From Reticulitermes speratus (Eukaryota; Arthropoda; Insecta; Blattodea; Rhinotermitidae), in the NCBI GenBank assembly GCA_021186555.1, contig JAJKFL010000003.1, positions 30,616,908 through 30,680,907 on the forward strand: DNA of 64,000 bases. Direction: 5' to 3'. Below the pieces are notes generated by a model. That model saw nothing but the letters and a program-made list of their open reading frames with translations, ran no database searches and had not been told where the DNA came from. The position numbers and the translations under genes are program-made. Each line of letters begins with the position of its first letter. Position 1 is the first letter of the stretch. Shown piece after piece: positions 23,160 to 34,559 of the stretch.

Positions 23160-23308
23160 CATTTTAGGATGACCTTGATTTCATTCTTCCGCCGCGATGT
23201 TGATGAAATCTGTGGTCTTCTGGGATATTACACGGCGTCGTGTGGTAAATAATCACCACACGACGCCGTGTAATAACCCAGAAGATCACAGATTTCATTT
23301 TAGGATGA
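23160..23308. mobile_element. Near-perfect palindromic insertion with 13-bp target-site duplication (repeat F)
   Basis: CATTTTAGGATGA at 23160-23172 and 23296-23308 is identical. Between them, arms 23204-23246 and 23255-23297 pair at 41 of 43 positions around an 8-base loop. The arm sequence (TGTGGTCTTCTGGGATATTA, then CACGGCGTCGTGTGGT) is the TCTTCTGGGAT-GTTACGCCGTG end seen in the repeat F copies at 12.2 and 50.7 kb, so the element is a palindrome built from repeat F ends. The duplication length suits endonuclease-type retroposition better than a cut-and-paste element with fixed TA, 8-bp or similar target sites. No protein is encoded. Confidence 0.8.
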
Positions 23309-23989
23309 GTTAAATACAAGTATATCAGTATAATGTTCCTACCTAGTTAACAAAAATTTTGTGACGATAAGTGGTAAGTGATAACCTCAACTGATATAGG
23401 CCACAGTGACAGTCACTTTGTGAACAACACAATTACGGAAAATCAGGTACAGTGTAATCATCATTTCCTACAACGCACATTAATTGGGGCCGCGTATTTA
23501 GACTGGACCTTGCGTTACTCCATTCACCCACCCACTCGGAGTTTTCTATGACACAGTCACTAAATATAGAGCAGTCGAGCCAATAACTTATACAACACTA
23601 TCGTACATTACTGCATCGACGTCTTTCATCTTTTACTTTCAGGTCCACATGCTTTTACATCCACAAACTAAAAAGACGACTTGTTCCGCCTTCATCCCAC
23701 GTTTTTGGTTTTTTCGCTCATTAAGAAAGTGGAGCTGTTAGACGGTGGATATAGCACAGCGCTAGAGGTGACAGAACGTGTGCAACGTAAAATTACGTGG
23801 CGTTCATTAGAGAGTGTGCAGCTATGGACACAGGGAGTAACGATTTAAAAAGCGACGGGTTGGATGGACGTAGCCTCCTGTTCCCAGCGCCCAGTTTTAA
23901 TGTAATGGCCATCATTACCAACATGCATATCAGCCACAGAGTATCATTTACACCTCAAACGTTAAACGTTCAAATCTTCTGCGACATAA
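23309..23989. other. No recognisable feature
   Basis: Unique-looking sequence without a gene-like frame. Confidence 0.4.
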
Positions 23990-24110
23990 CGCCATGTCTA
24001 TTGATAAAGTTTCCTAGGTTTCGAGGAGTTTGCTGCCTACATATTCAGGACAGTCGAAGCCTAGAAGCTGAATCTTAATCAACACCGCTGTGAAAACTTC
24101 AAAAGTCGCA
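23990..24110. repeat. Degenerate repeat F fragment
   Basis: GTTTCGAGGAGTTTGCTGCC, then GAAGCTGAATCTTAATCAAC and ACCGCTGTGAAAAC match the core and terminal segment of repeat F in order. Confidence 0.5.
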
Positions 24111-24301
24111 TGTTATGCGTTATTTGTATTAAAGTGCAAAGAAGAACGATATCGGAATTAATTCCACTCTTTATAGCGCAGTGGTAACCGTAGTTGCCAG
24201 CTCTTTCAACATTACAAAATTCTGCACTTTGTCCACGCTCTGTACTATGTATTTCGCGTGACCTCAATAAAAAATGATTTCCCCTAACAGCATATGGGTA
24301 T

Positions 24302-24535
24302 TTTTCTTGGGGAGGGGGGGGGAAGATGGGGGGTGTAGGGGTGCGTCCATACTACCCGTGCTTGGGGTCGGGCTCGTGTTCTGACTTGTGTGTCTCCGTA
24401 AGTGTGTACGGTTTCACGAGCTCGACCTAAGCAACGCGAACCACCGGAGGCCTGGGCTCGAGCTGCAACAGCCACCCCGAGCATCACAATACGAGCACGA
24501 GCAAGAGCACGAGCAGAGCACGAGTACACGAGGAC
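24302..24535. repeat. G-run and GC-rich (GAGCAC)n repeat
   Basis: A purine-rich, mostly G tract at 24309-24335 and a hexamer-like repeat of GAGCAC words at about 24492-24530, in an island noticeably more GC-rich than its surroundings. Confidence 0.75.
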
Positions 24536-24944
24536 TACTCTGGACACATCTCAATGAGGACGCAACGTAGTGTCTGTATGATGGGGAATTAATTTTTAAA
24601 TATTATTTATACAGCTCCGTGCTTCAATAAACATGCTGAATCATAAATATAGGCCTACTACACGCAGGCCAGCAATAAATAACGTGATGACATCCACCCT
24701 CACTATAACTGGAGGTCACAAGACTGCTTTCAGTATGACCTAATCTTAATTGTGACTGAGTAATCCCCAACATAAGTGTACGCAATATACAGTTTTAATG
24801 TCATATTTTATGTTGTCTAAAATGACTGAACTTTTATAAACATTTAATGTTAAACAATTTAATAATGCACATGGTACACATGCTTTCTAAAGCAGTGGCA
24901 TTTACTCAAAAAGATATTAAATAATCAGTCTAAACTGTGTTTTT
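24536..24944. other. AT-rich, nothing recognised
   Basis: No gene-like frame or matched repeat. Confidence 0.4.
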
Positions 24945-24995
24945 ATTTAAAAGCTACATGTTTCGGTCTACATATCAACCATCATCAGGCTAAAA
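24945..24995 (-). ncRNA. Hammerhead-ribozyme-like motif, best-preserved core in the window
   Basis: On the minus strand: AGC, CTGATGA, TGGTTGATATGTAGACC, GAAACATGTA, GCT. This gives the conserved CUGAUGA and GAA, a short stem II (GGU/ACC) with one extra unpaired U after CUGAUGA, a palindromic helix III ACAUGU, NUH = GUA as the predicted cleavage site, and a minimal helix I (AGC/GCU). Minimal type I hammerheads with very short helix III are known from Penelope-like elements. The extra U and weak helix I make activity uncertain. Confidence 0.5.
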
Positions 24996-25890
24996 AATAT
25001 ACAATCATTAAAAGGCAGGTAAAAAATGCAGTATACAGAACACCATCATGTTTCACGTGGGATCTGACAGATGTAAAATATTGTTTTGAATATTTTTCTG
25101 AAGACACAACGCCATAAATTCATTAAGTTAAGACAGCTGCATTTCTTAGTCCAGTTACAAACATCTTGAAGAAAACCACGCGTATTCATAACCAGGAACA
25201 GTAAGTCCACCATTGAACCTTATCCCAGTCCTGTTCAACGGAGTTCATGACATAATAGCATACTTACATTAATGCTCATTTAAATATTATTCTCTCACCA
25301 TGACCCAAAACTCCATAGAAATTTTCTCATAAGTTTTCGTTTTTGTCACAAAGAAAAAAGCTTCCAGCATGAAGGCAGCCTTTTCCAGACCGCGCTAAAC
25401 TGGATCCACTAACATCCAGCGGCCCATATTTGTACTTACGTACTAAATACGGAAAATAACAAACTGAAAATAACACAGAATCACTACACCGAAACAGTTG
25501 AAAATATCAGTTAAGAGCCTAGGAACAGTTCGAAGCCCTGCTTCACTGGTTGCCATCACTCTCTTCGAAGAATCACACTGCAAGTTAGTAGTCATTATGA
25601 ATTGCTGACATTTCAAGGTTTCGTGAGTTGTCTCAGCTACGATGCCCGCCATAGCATTTGCAAGGACGAAGCGAGTTTGGCATGGCGGTAAAGCACCAGA
25701 ATCGAATTCTGGGTAATCTTTTTTTATTTTTTTAAATATTAAGCTTTATTTCTTGTTGGTTAATACATCGAGACTCTTCTTACAGGTATCAAGTTGTTCC
25801 TTACACCAACTTCCTTTGAATTAAAAAATGATACACTCAAGTGACTGTGATGTATACAATACCTTGATGTGTAGCTGTAGTGAAATGGGT
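24996..25890. other. No recognisable gene
   Basis: A weak tRNA-like stretch at 25672-25730 (GGCATGGCGGTAAAGC, AGAATCGAATTCTGGG, then a T-rich run) could be an old SINE head but matches no family here. Confidence 0.3.
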
Positions 25891-26059
25891 AATCTAGATA
25901 TGGTGATTACAACGAACAAATGCACATAAAGTGGCCGAAACATGTAGGAGGCATTACTACGTTTGTAATATCTTTTCATAAACTTGTGTGCATTTGTTGG
26001 TTTTAATCACCATATCTCACTGTTCAATGCACGGTTGTGGATCATTTAAAATCTAGATA
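25891..26059. mobile_element. 149-bp inverted-repeat element with 10-bp target-site duplication
   Basis: AATCTAGATA at 25891-25900 and 26050-26059 flanks 25901-26049. The left arm TGGTGATTACAACGAACAAA with TGCACA pairs imperfectly with the right arm (25988-26016, TGTGCATTTGTTGGTTTTAA with TCACCA). The loop side contains GGCCGAAACATGTAGGAGG, the 3' part of the hammerhead-like core without its CTGATGA. After the right arm comes CAATGCACGGTTGTGGATCA, matching the tail of the 5.1-kb element. Confidence 0.7.
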
Positions 26060-26772
26060 ATCTGTTTGAATTCCGACTGGGGACCGTTTAGAATAAGCCT
26101 TATCCTACTGATGGCTCTGTTTTGAGCCGTCATGTAAAGTACACGATAATGTACCTTAAAATAAGCCACGACTGATTTCTTTCATTGTCGTTCTGATTCT
26201 TCATTCAAAATCACCTTCTCGTACCTCAATCAATGCTACATGACTTCGACAAGTAACACTGTACACCAGCCATAATCGTCCGCCTGACCATAACTAGATT
26301 CTGTAGTTGTCACAGCATCGTTACGTGATTACGGTAGCTACTTCCTTTTCCCAGCAGTAAAACGGACGGAGCATGAAGGCAGCCACGTATCTCAACATAA
26401 TGCCCAGCTTAAGATACGTGGACTGTACCTCCAGTACTACAGGTCTTTATGGCGTGGAGGTTAGTTCAGCACAGTGACAACTTTACCATATCTTACCATT
26501 ACCACATAACATAAGTGTCGAAAAGTCTCTACTCTCTGCCCCTCTCTTACCTGTTACATGATCTGGAAGATTTTTACAACTTTCGCCAAGACGAAACACA
26601 AGAATTTGTATTTTAAGCTCGTTTTTAGGACATACCCAACCTAAAAACAGTTAAAATTAAATCAGCCATACTAATATTAAGTAAAGCAAATGCCCTTAAC
26701 TCCTCTTCATTGTTAAGTACGTACTTATAGAAGACTAGTAACATAGATGGACGATGTGGCAAACATTTTGTG
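26060..26772. other. No recognisable feature
   Basis: Short frames only. Confidence 0.4.
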
Positions 26773-27294
26773 AACAAGAGAGACAATGTACGTACAACGA
26801 AATATTGAGGCGCGTTCGCGTAACCATTGTTGCCGTGGAAAAGCAATATGTATTACATATTCTGAGCGTGTGTCTGCAGCCTTAGTTACCCAGCACGCAA
26901 CGCGCATGCGCCGTATTCTATTGTCATCCGTGGCCTGTCCAGCTTTACCATATTTTGCCACATTATCTCACAAATGGCACGATTTTCGAAACAAAAAAGT
27001 TATTGAAGATAAAGTGTGCCTTTTATTTTTCTCTACAACTTTTGTCTGAAACACTTCTCATTCTAAGAAGAAGTCAGCGAGATACTGTCATAAACGTACA
27101 TAGGTCTTCATGTAAAGTACCCGTTATTCTTGTCAGATTTTAATGAAACTTGAATTTTTAGGACAGGGGTTCGAAAAATGCTCAAATATTAAAGTCTGTG
27201 AATACCTGGCCAGTGGAAGCCGAGGTGTTTCATGAAGACGGACGGACAGACATGACGAAGCTAATAGTCGCTTTTTGCAACTTTGGAAACGCGA
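26773..27294 (+). repeat. Repeat E, most complete copy
   Basis: Runs from AACAAGAGAGACAATGTACG through GAGGCGCGTTCGCGTAACC, TTGCCGTGGAAAAGC, GCGCCGTATTCTATTGTCA, ACATTATCTCACAAATGGC, GTCTTCATGTAAAGTACCCG and GACATGACGAAGCTAATAGT to GGAAACGCGAT. It is collinear with the copies at 30155, 45533, 15985 (3' part) and 33580 (minus). The inverted GGCGCGTTC and GAACGCGCC motifs near the two ends resemble short terminal repeats, but left-side homology runs about 35 bp beyond the motif. The 78-codon antisense frame (26725-26961) is a peptide I recall from many insect annotations, so the family may be widespread. Confidence 0.75.
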
Positions 27295-28310
27295 TCACTG
27301 TAAATTTAATTCCGACATTTCACGAAGTATGAGAACGAATGTATCTAGAAGCTATTGTAGACTGAGGACTAAGTGTCAGTTAATTTACGATACCATGTCT
27401 CCAGCAGAAGGTGTCCCTTAGAGACTAACAGTCTCTTGTGTGATTACTTACCATTTTCAGTATTGTTATTGTTCTGTTTTTCACGTCAGTATTACGTTAC
27501 TTGATACAAACAAAATGGTATTAACGCTGTTTCTAATACATATGAAATGACGCCAACGGAGACGTCTGTTTGACAAGATTTCTTCGAGTCAGCTCCATTT
27601 CTCGAAGTCGCAGTGCAACTACGTGCTTTATTACACCCGTGTGTAACTCCATATCATTTTGCTTGTAGAGAAAAACTTTTGTAACTCTCAATCCTATTGA
27701 CACGAACTTGGAATTCTTGTTAAAAATACTCTTTTGTCAGTTGGAATGAACACTGGAAAGTGAGTCATTTCCCACTCGGAGTGTGTCCTGCAAAACAGCT
27801 GTAGGTACCTAGACGGGGCAGATTTCAGCATCCGACAGACAATCCATCCCACCCACTCCCTCTAGGGAACATTTCACGTCAGCAAATATTGGTTGTTCAG
27901 ATCAAACTTACTTACTTTTCTTTCTCTCTTGTCTGATGATGCGAGCAGGTGCTCTTTTCCCACACCAGAGGCGCTGCAGCCAGTCATCATCCGTGCTGTC
28001 AGGATGAAGGGTGACTTTTACACAAGACAGTGATGACAAATAATTGCTCTTCTCTCTCTTTATGCTACTCAGATACAAGAATATAGAAATTTTGACAACC
28101 CAAGAAAGAGTATAGGATATCACAGAACAGTTAATTGAGGCGAATTCAACAATACGGTATTAATTGATATAGTCTGTTGAATGGAGTTGTGATTTATTTG
28201 TACCTAAAAACGTCGGGGTACAGGATCAGAGGTGAAATATTAGACAGTGTCAACTACCCCAGACAGTCGAAAAACGGGAGTTGTCAAGCAAGGGGAGAAA
28301 AGAAAGTAAA
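27295..28310. other. No recognisable feature
   Basis: No gene-like frame. The minus-strand 71-codon frame at 27908-28123 has no motif I know. Confidence 0.4.
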
Positions 28311-28680
28311 CTCTACAGAGCACAGTCCTTCCTGAGATCACAGTCCGTAAGAGTCAAAAAACTCTCCGCGTTTCAAAGAACCTGATGGTTCATTTACGGT
28401 TTTCAACAGAGGCCGTTATTGGTCGCTATCTTGAACCAGATATAGCAAGTCTACATACAAGACACTATCCTAATTCTTCAAAATCTATTTGAATATTATC
28501 GTACAGAGCATTCCACGTGGTCTCTTTTCGACGCAAAGTTTGTGTCATCCTCATGATGTGCAGTTAAGAGTGCAAAATTAAGAACCTAGTAGTTACGCAA
28601 TTTTTTGGAGCTTCATTTACTTTCTCCCGTTAGGTCCAAATATTTTTCTCACACCTTTTGCTCTCAAATAAGGCCGGTTC
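28311..28680 (-). pseudogene. Decayed non-LTR retrotransposon 3' end
   Basis: CTCTACAGAGCACAGTCCTTC and CTCCGCGTTTCAAAGAACC with GATGGTTCATTTAC align with the 3' untranslated segment of the 58-kb LINE (CTCCATGGAGCAGAATCCTT and so on). Further segments (AATATTATCGTACAGAGCAT, TTCTCCCGTTAGGTCCAAAT) align in order with its coding part. No frame is open. Minus orientation. Confidence 0.6.
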
Positions 28681-29599
28681 AGCAGGCCAACGTAACTCGA
28701 GAAGCCCCCCCCCCCCCCCACAGCCCCCCACTCTGATTGCAGCATGTGAAGGTTCGAGATGATGCACTTGCAGCACAAGGTGGTGGAGGAGCATGACTCA
28801 TGCTACATAATCAAGCACAGGGGGACCAACCGTACTGATGGGGCTCCAAATGAGACTCTAGGTACAGTCGGTCACTTATCGAACGGTGAGTTTCATGAAC
28901 AGGTAGAAAGAAATAAGCTCATGTCCAGTAGAAAAGGGAAATAAGTCCTATCACTCCTTCGGCTGGGTCTCAGTTCAGCGGTTGCCTCTGTTCTGTAAAA
29001 CACTACACCGAGCAGAAACAAACAATATTGAAGTCTTCGACTGTGAATTTAAGGGCCTTACTTCACTTCCGTGATCCGTTTCCTATCATTTGTCACAAAC
29101 GGACGGGGCCTAAATCAAACAGTGAGCCCTGTTAGGGTGCGCAACAGTAACGCTTCTCTGACTTTTCAAAACGTGTGCGGCGAACCCCAGTCCCTTATGA
29201 CATACTAATGATGTTCAAACCATTCGATAGAGTCATAAGAGACATTGCTGTTCCTGTCGCAAGAACCGAAATGTTTCTTTAATCAGCGGTTAGAACATAA
29301 ACTGTCGGGACACCAAAGTCGATTTACGTTGCATAGACTGAAAAACTTGCCCCTTAATGGCACAAACTAACAAAAATATCTCATTACGGCTATTGCCAAA
29401 AATAATGTTGACAGTGGGAATCAACCGTACGATAAATAGAAACATGTAATTAAACAAGAGTAAAATTGGACTAAAAATAAATAAGGAGGCCATTCACACA
29501 ATGGCCCGTATGTTGGAAGAGACACAAAACTGTTCAAGAATTGAAACACAATAATTTCATTAAGCGCCAATAACGACACTCAAAATGTGCGCAATATGT
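28681..29599. other. No recognisable gene; C-run at 28706-28720
   Basis: Only short frames, none recognised. Confidence 0.4.
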
Positions 29600-29885
29600 A
29601 TTCGAAGAGCTCGGAATATAATGACACAGCCAGACCATAACAGACTGATACGTAACGATTGTACAATATTGTACGTAGGCCAAACGGGAGGCATTAGAAA
29701 TTGCACATAAGGAAAACATTCAAAGCATAAGAAGAAACATAGACGATTCAAAATAAATCAAACGAAACATATTAAACATTGGACATGCATGTGGTGAAAT
29801 GACTGATAATACAAAACAAACTGATTGAACTACGAATATAAAGGAGTATCACCAGATATGCATACGTATATGTAGGCTACACACA
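29600..29885 (+). pseudogene. Penelope-like element, GIY-YIG endonuclease relic
   Basis: Plus-strand translation gives NMYSKSSEYND before a cysteine-bearing stretch, then CTILYVGQTGGIRN, which fits the GIY-YIG signature YxGQTGRS at the C terminus of Penelope-like element proteins. It is followed by KHKKKHRRFK, NQTKHIKHWTCMW (position of the HIL-T-H segment) and TTNIKEYHQICI (position of the LNTLEKYHIYK segment). Several in-frame stops break it, so it is a pseudogene. The order and spacing of four remembered PLE motifs support the call; no reverse-transcriptase part is recognisable upstream. It shows that Penelope-like elements have been active in this genome, which matters for the hammerhead-like motifs. 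Confidence 0.6.
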
Positions 29886-30154
29886 ACAGCAGGTATATTA
29901 ACATACGAAAGGAGATATGATGGAAATAAAAATAGCCTGTTACATTTAGCATTCGAAGTGTCCGTAAGAGACTTGAATACGTAGACCTATCATATCACGA
30001 ACGAGGTATTCCCTGGCTTTGACTTAAGACCTATGTCATTCCAAGGACTAACATTGACCAAATCAAAACTAAGCGACCCGACGGTCAAATTGCATATACG
30101 TACAGGTATGTACAAGAAATAATTTAAGCTAAATCACATACGAAACTGTAGAAC

Positions 30155-31000
30155 AACAAGATGAGCAATATGCGTATAAAGTAATATAGTGACGCGTTCG
30201 CGTACCCATTGTTGCAGTGGAAACACAACAATGCATTCTGAGTGTGTTATTGAGCTACATGTCGCTGTCAACAATAAAACGTACGTAGGTCTTCATGTTA
30301 AGTGCCCGATCCATCACGGAAACAACAGCATATTCGTTTGCTCATGGCCTTCTTTAGACGTACAATTTGGCTAAACATATCGTAATGACAGAGAAGTCGT
30401 TGCGCAGTTTCTCAGTTTTTGTAAGTGTCGCCCTAATACATTTTACGAGATCAGACGGAATTAATCAAATATGAAGCAATAAGTATTAACATTACGTAGG
30501 CATTCCGTTGTGATATATGTACAAGAGTGAGGAAATAATAAGTATTAAATATTATGAGTGCTTGCTTTCGTTATCCGGCAAGCAAAGCGCATGTTTTCTG
30601 CGCCGCATTACATTTGTAACCTGTGGCCTGTCTGTATCGACGATATTTTCTGCATCATCTCATAAACGGCTCGATTTTCGGAAAACGTTATTGAATATAA
30701 AATGTGTGTTTCGATTTTCTCTACAATTATTGTCTGAAACATTTCTCATCTTCAGAAGAATTCAGCGAGATATCATCATAAACGTACATGGGTCTCCATG
30801 TAAAGTACCCGTTATTCTTGTCAGATTTTATTGATACTTGAATTTTCTCGACAGATTTTCGAAAAATATTCAACTATCAAATTTCATGAAAATCTGTTCA
30901 GTGGGAGCCGAGTTGTTCCATGCGAACTGACAGACGAGGGACGGATAGACAGACATGACGAAACTAACAGTCGCTTTCCGCAATTCTGAGAACGCGCCTA
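30155..31000 (+). repeat. Repeat E, composite copy
   Basis: A first segment (about 30155-30315) matches the head of repeat E including ACGCGTTCGCGTACCCATTG and GTAGGTCTTCATGTTAAGTG. After about 250 bp of unrelated sequence a second segment (about 30566-31000) matches from GCGCATG through CTGTGGCCTGTC, AGTACCCGTTATTCTTGTC and GACATGACGAAACTAACAGT to GAACGCGCC. The repeat of the 'CTTCATGTAAAGT' block in both parts suggests two nested or tandem copies. Confidence 0.7.
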
Positions 31001-31874
31001 CTGACACAGCTACTTTAGTAGATTTGATAAATTTTAGAACAATTAAGAAGTCAGCAGGTAATGACGAAAAAGGACAGGAACGAAATACGCCTGCAATGAC
31101 ATTAACACAGTAAATACAGGATATGAAGTAATTAGGAAAATAACTAAACAATTAACACATTCACTATCCTGCGTAGCTTTACTGTTTTCTAAGAACCATC
31201 ACGTTTAACGTTTGAAAACTCTATTCAGCTCACAGAATGTATTTATGCGTTTTGTACAGTTCTCAGAACAAGCACTTATATCTCCCTATACTGTATTAAA
31301 TGACTGGTTTTTATAACCAAGACGGAGTGTTTACTACGCGGTACGAAATCTACGTTTAAAAATATTTCATACTAATTTTAGCCTTTAAAGAGTTAATGCA
31401 CGAATGTAGGTTGGGGAATGTATTTGTTAAGAAGCAGTTAATAGAATAAGAAAAGAAGAAAACCTGTAATGATAATTGCTAACAATTTCGACTACATTAC
31501 CAGGTATATGATCTGAATGAAGACTACAACGGAAAACTTCAATTTGGAAAGCGACCAACTATTGGTTCCAAGGGGGAGACAAGTGTAATTCTATCATGTA
31601 TTGTAGTACGTCATCTGTAGCAAGGGAAGGTACGTCTCCGTTCTTCTACCTAATGGGATTATCCGCTGCCAGAGTCCCACACACATGTCCGTGTGTATTC
31701 TCATGCAGATTGGGCGCGGTCTGCATGCCACATGTTCCATCCAGCAGCACCACAAACACGCTACAATGTGCGGAAATTTAACACACGCTTATCCTCAGCC
31801 TGGTTTCCTTAGAAACAGTCTATATTAATCTTCATGGTAAATCAGTACGCCTGACTCCACACGAGCTGAACTAC
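31001..31874. other. AT-rich, nothing recognised
   Basis: No gene-like frame. Confidence 0.4.
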
Positions 31875-32060
31875 CGGAGTTCGATTCCCGAAGGAGGCAG
31901 GGATTTTCATCTTTTCGACGAACTCACCCAGGGTTCCATGAAACGTATATCGAAGATTATTTTACTGGGAGCAGAGCGGTTGAAGCGAGAAGTTGACTGA
32001 ACACCTCCATGTAGTACTGGGGTTAAGGACAGGTATAAATGTACCTACATTCTTTATATG
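31875..32060 (+). mobile_element. SINE-A copy, partial and rearranged
   Basis: CCGGAGTTCGATTCCCGAAGG (B box), then ACTCACCCAGGGTTCCATG, and the tail ACACCTCCATGTAGTACTGG with GGTTAAGGAC. Confidence 0.65.
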
Positions 32061-33579
32061 TTCAAGAACTTGGTTTCTAGGCACAAGAAAGTCTACGTTC
32101 ACCTGTATTGACTTTCCCTACCCATTAGCACAAGTGCAGGCTAGGCACTGCACGCAACGAGTTCTGATTTCCTACACAATTTAACTTCACAGTTTGACAC
32201 TCCGAGTGGGCTTGGTAAAACAGCAAAATGCTTTATTTGAGGTACCCCGCAGAAACGATATCATCAGGGTTTGACACTGCGTGCTACATATCTCCAAGTC
32301 TGTATAAGGTCGCAGAAAAGGTGGAACTTGGACGCGAAACATGGCGGTAAAAGCACAGGTTAAAAACATCGACCACCCACACCATGGCCCAACTAGTTAC
32401 CCAGGCTTCCGATACACTATTCATTTAAATCTAATTACTTAATAACTATGTCACATTTTACTTGACACCGTAATATTAAATAGCTGCTAAGAATCTAAAT
32501 ATTTTACACATATAAAAGCGCTACGTTGTCTCTCACTTGAGCTGACTGTCTTCAAACCGATTAGCAACAAGAAATAAATGTACCGTACGCCGGCGCAGTA
32601 GCGCATGCTCAGTCTAATCGTCTCCCACGGCGGTAGATATTCCGTGCACGCTGTACATGGTTTCACTCAGTCCTTGTAGACAAATGATAGAATTGTAGAC
32701 ATACATTAAAACATTTCATAAGACCTACTTTCGTAATGCAGAGTGGCTAACAGTCATTGGTTCGAATGTTATTAGGGCCCAAACACAACCTCAGTGGTAT
32801 TATATCCCTACGTTTTATTGTAAGGTAGGCTAACAGGCTATCACCAGTTTGTAGCACATCCCCGCCAACTCGTCATTCAACAGCCCGATGTACGCTATGC
32901 TATTAAACCTAGATGCCCTGAGCGATCGACGCTGCGTCATAACATGACCAAGTAAAGATACCGTGACTGCAGTGTTCACGTACAAACTCTCTGGGAGGAA
33001 CAAGGAACAAAATACCTGCATGCCTGGCATGGGATTCTCGTTCATGGCAGAGCACAATCCGGGACCAACTCGGGGTCCCAAACACTATGGACGCTACTGA
33101 ATGGAGCTGTGGGTTTTAAGCTGCTCCATCCAGTTCTATTACGGGCCTGCGACGTCTCACCTATCTAAATATCAGCCACTCCTCCCCTCCACGTGTCTCA
33201 GGGGAACCGATAAGATAATGAGATGCCTACCCGGTATTGAAATCCCATTTAACAAGTAGCCTCCACCCCAGCAGCAGCTCCATAACAATCAGGACCTTGA
33301 GTGCCTCGATCAAAACTCGAATTCATGGCATTGTGCACTCCTCCGGAGTTGGAGTCTCACTGCAGGCTTTACCGTAATTACAGGTGAGATGAAGAGATCG
33401 GGGAAACAGATCGTGCTTGGTGTTGGGGTTGCTGACTAACTTCATAATGCAGCGTCCTCTCTGAAAATTAGACAGTCACTTCAGTCTGCTGTCAAGAAAC
33501 CTGCGAGTTTCTTTGCTGCGTTCACGAGAAAACCCCTACGTGAGAGCTGAATCCAGCCACAAACTCAACCCCTATTTTT
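32061..33579. other. No recognisable gene
   Basis: A weak B-box-like TTGGTTCGAATGTTATTAG at about 32755 has no convincing A box partner. Open frames are short. Confidence 0.4.
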
Positions 33580-33700
33580 AGGCGCGTTCCCAAAACAACG
33601 GCGAAAAGCGGCTATGAAATTCGTCATCTCTCTCTATTCGTATCGGCTTAGAAGGGACGGATTTTCATGAAATTTTATATTGGAGATTTTCACGGAAATC
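33580..33700 (-). repeat. Repeat E, degenerate minus-strand end
   Basis: AGGCGCGTTCCCAAAACAAC, GAAAAGCGGCTATGAAATTC and GGACGGATTTTCATGAAATT are the reverse complement of the repeat E 3' end. Confidence 0.6.
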
Positions 33701-34559
33701 CGTTACTTTAAATGTGACAAAAGCAACAGAGAAAATTCACACGTAGACAAACGCAAATTTCTAATACCTCGCTGAATACTTCTTGGGTTGGCAAACGCTT
33801 CAGAAAGAAGGTGGAGATAAAATCAAAAGACACATTATAATATAACCACACTTTTTCGGAAAAATGTGTCATTTATGAGATAATTATAAGGCAAATGGCA
33901 CAACCAGATCAAAGAAATAATTGACGATCTAAACATAATATGGCGCCACAAAGATACGATTTGCATGCCGCGTAATAAAGACAGAAATACAAACATACAG
34001 TCTGATCTGACGTCAGACGTACGAAAACCGCGCTTACGATCTCTGTAGCCTCATTGTATGTATACAGTAGGCCATGAAGGAACATGGTTTCCATTCCGTA
34101 ACTGTTGGTACTATATAAAGAAATAAATCTGTCGAGAAAGTCTGAATTAATTAGGATATTATTTCTTTTTGCAAGAAGTGTATATAATTTTTAGAATTTG
34201 GGAAGTAGAAACTGTAAGTAAACAAACCAGGGTACAAATATCCAAACATGCCTCGGCCTTACGTTATGCATACATGTCCCGTTTTCTTATACTCATATTA
34301 TCCTTCATCTACGCAAAGGTATGACGTGTGACGTCTTTCATAACTGTATTTACTAACGACCTATTCATTGCGCGTATATCCCATGCACGTTACCGTGCAA
34401 ACTGTGAAGCTCATAACTATGAAATATTTGCCGTTTTATTTTTCCTCTCTCAAATGTCCAAAAATTCCCAGTAACACAGTAGTGTCAAAGCACCCTCATA
34501 TGGTCTTCTTTCGTTACAACGACAGATTAAGTTTTTAGAAGCATCAAGAAAGCACATTT
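33701..34559. other. AT-rich, nothing recognised
   Basis: No gene-like frame. Confidence 0.4.

Noticed and set aside
25672-25730. tRNA-derived SINE
   Set aside because: Only weak box-like words with short spacing and no matching body elsewhere.
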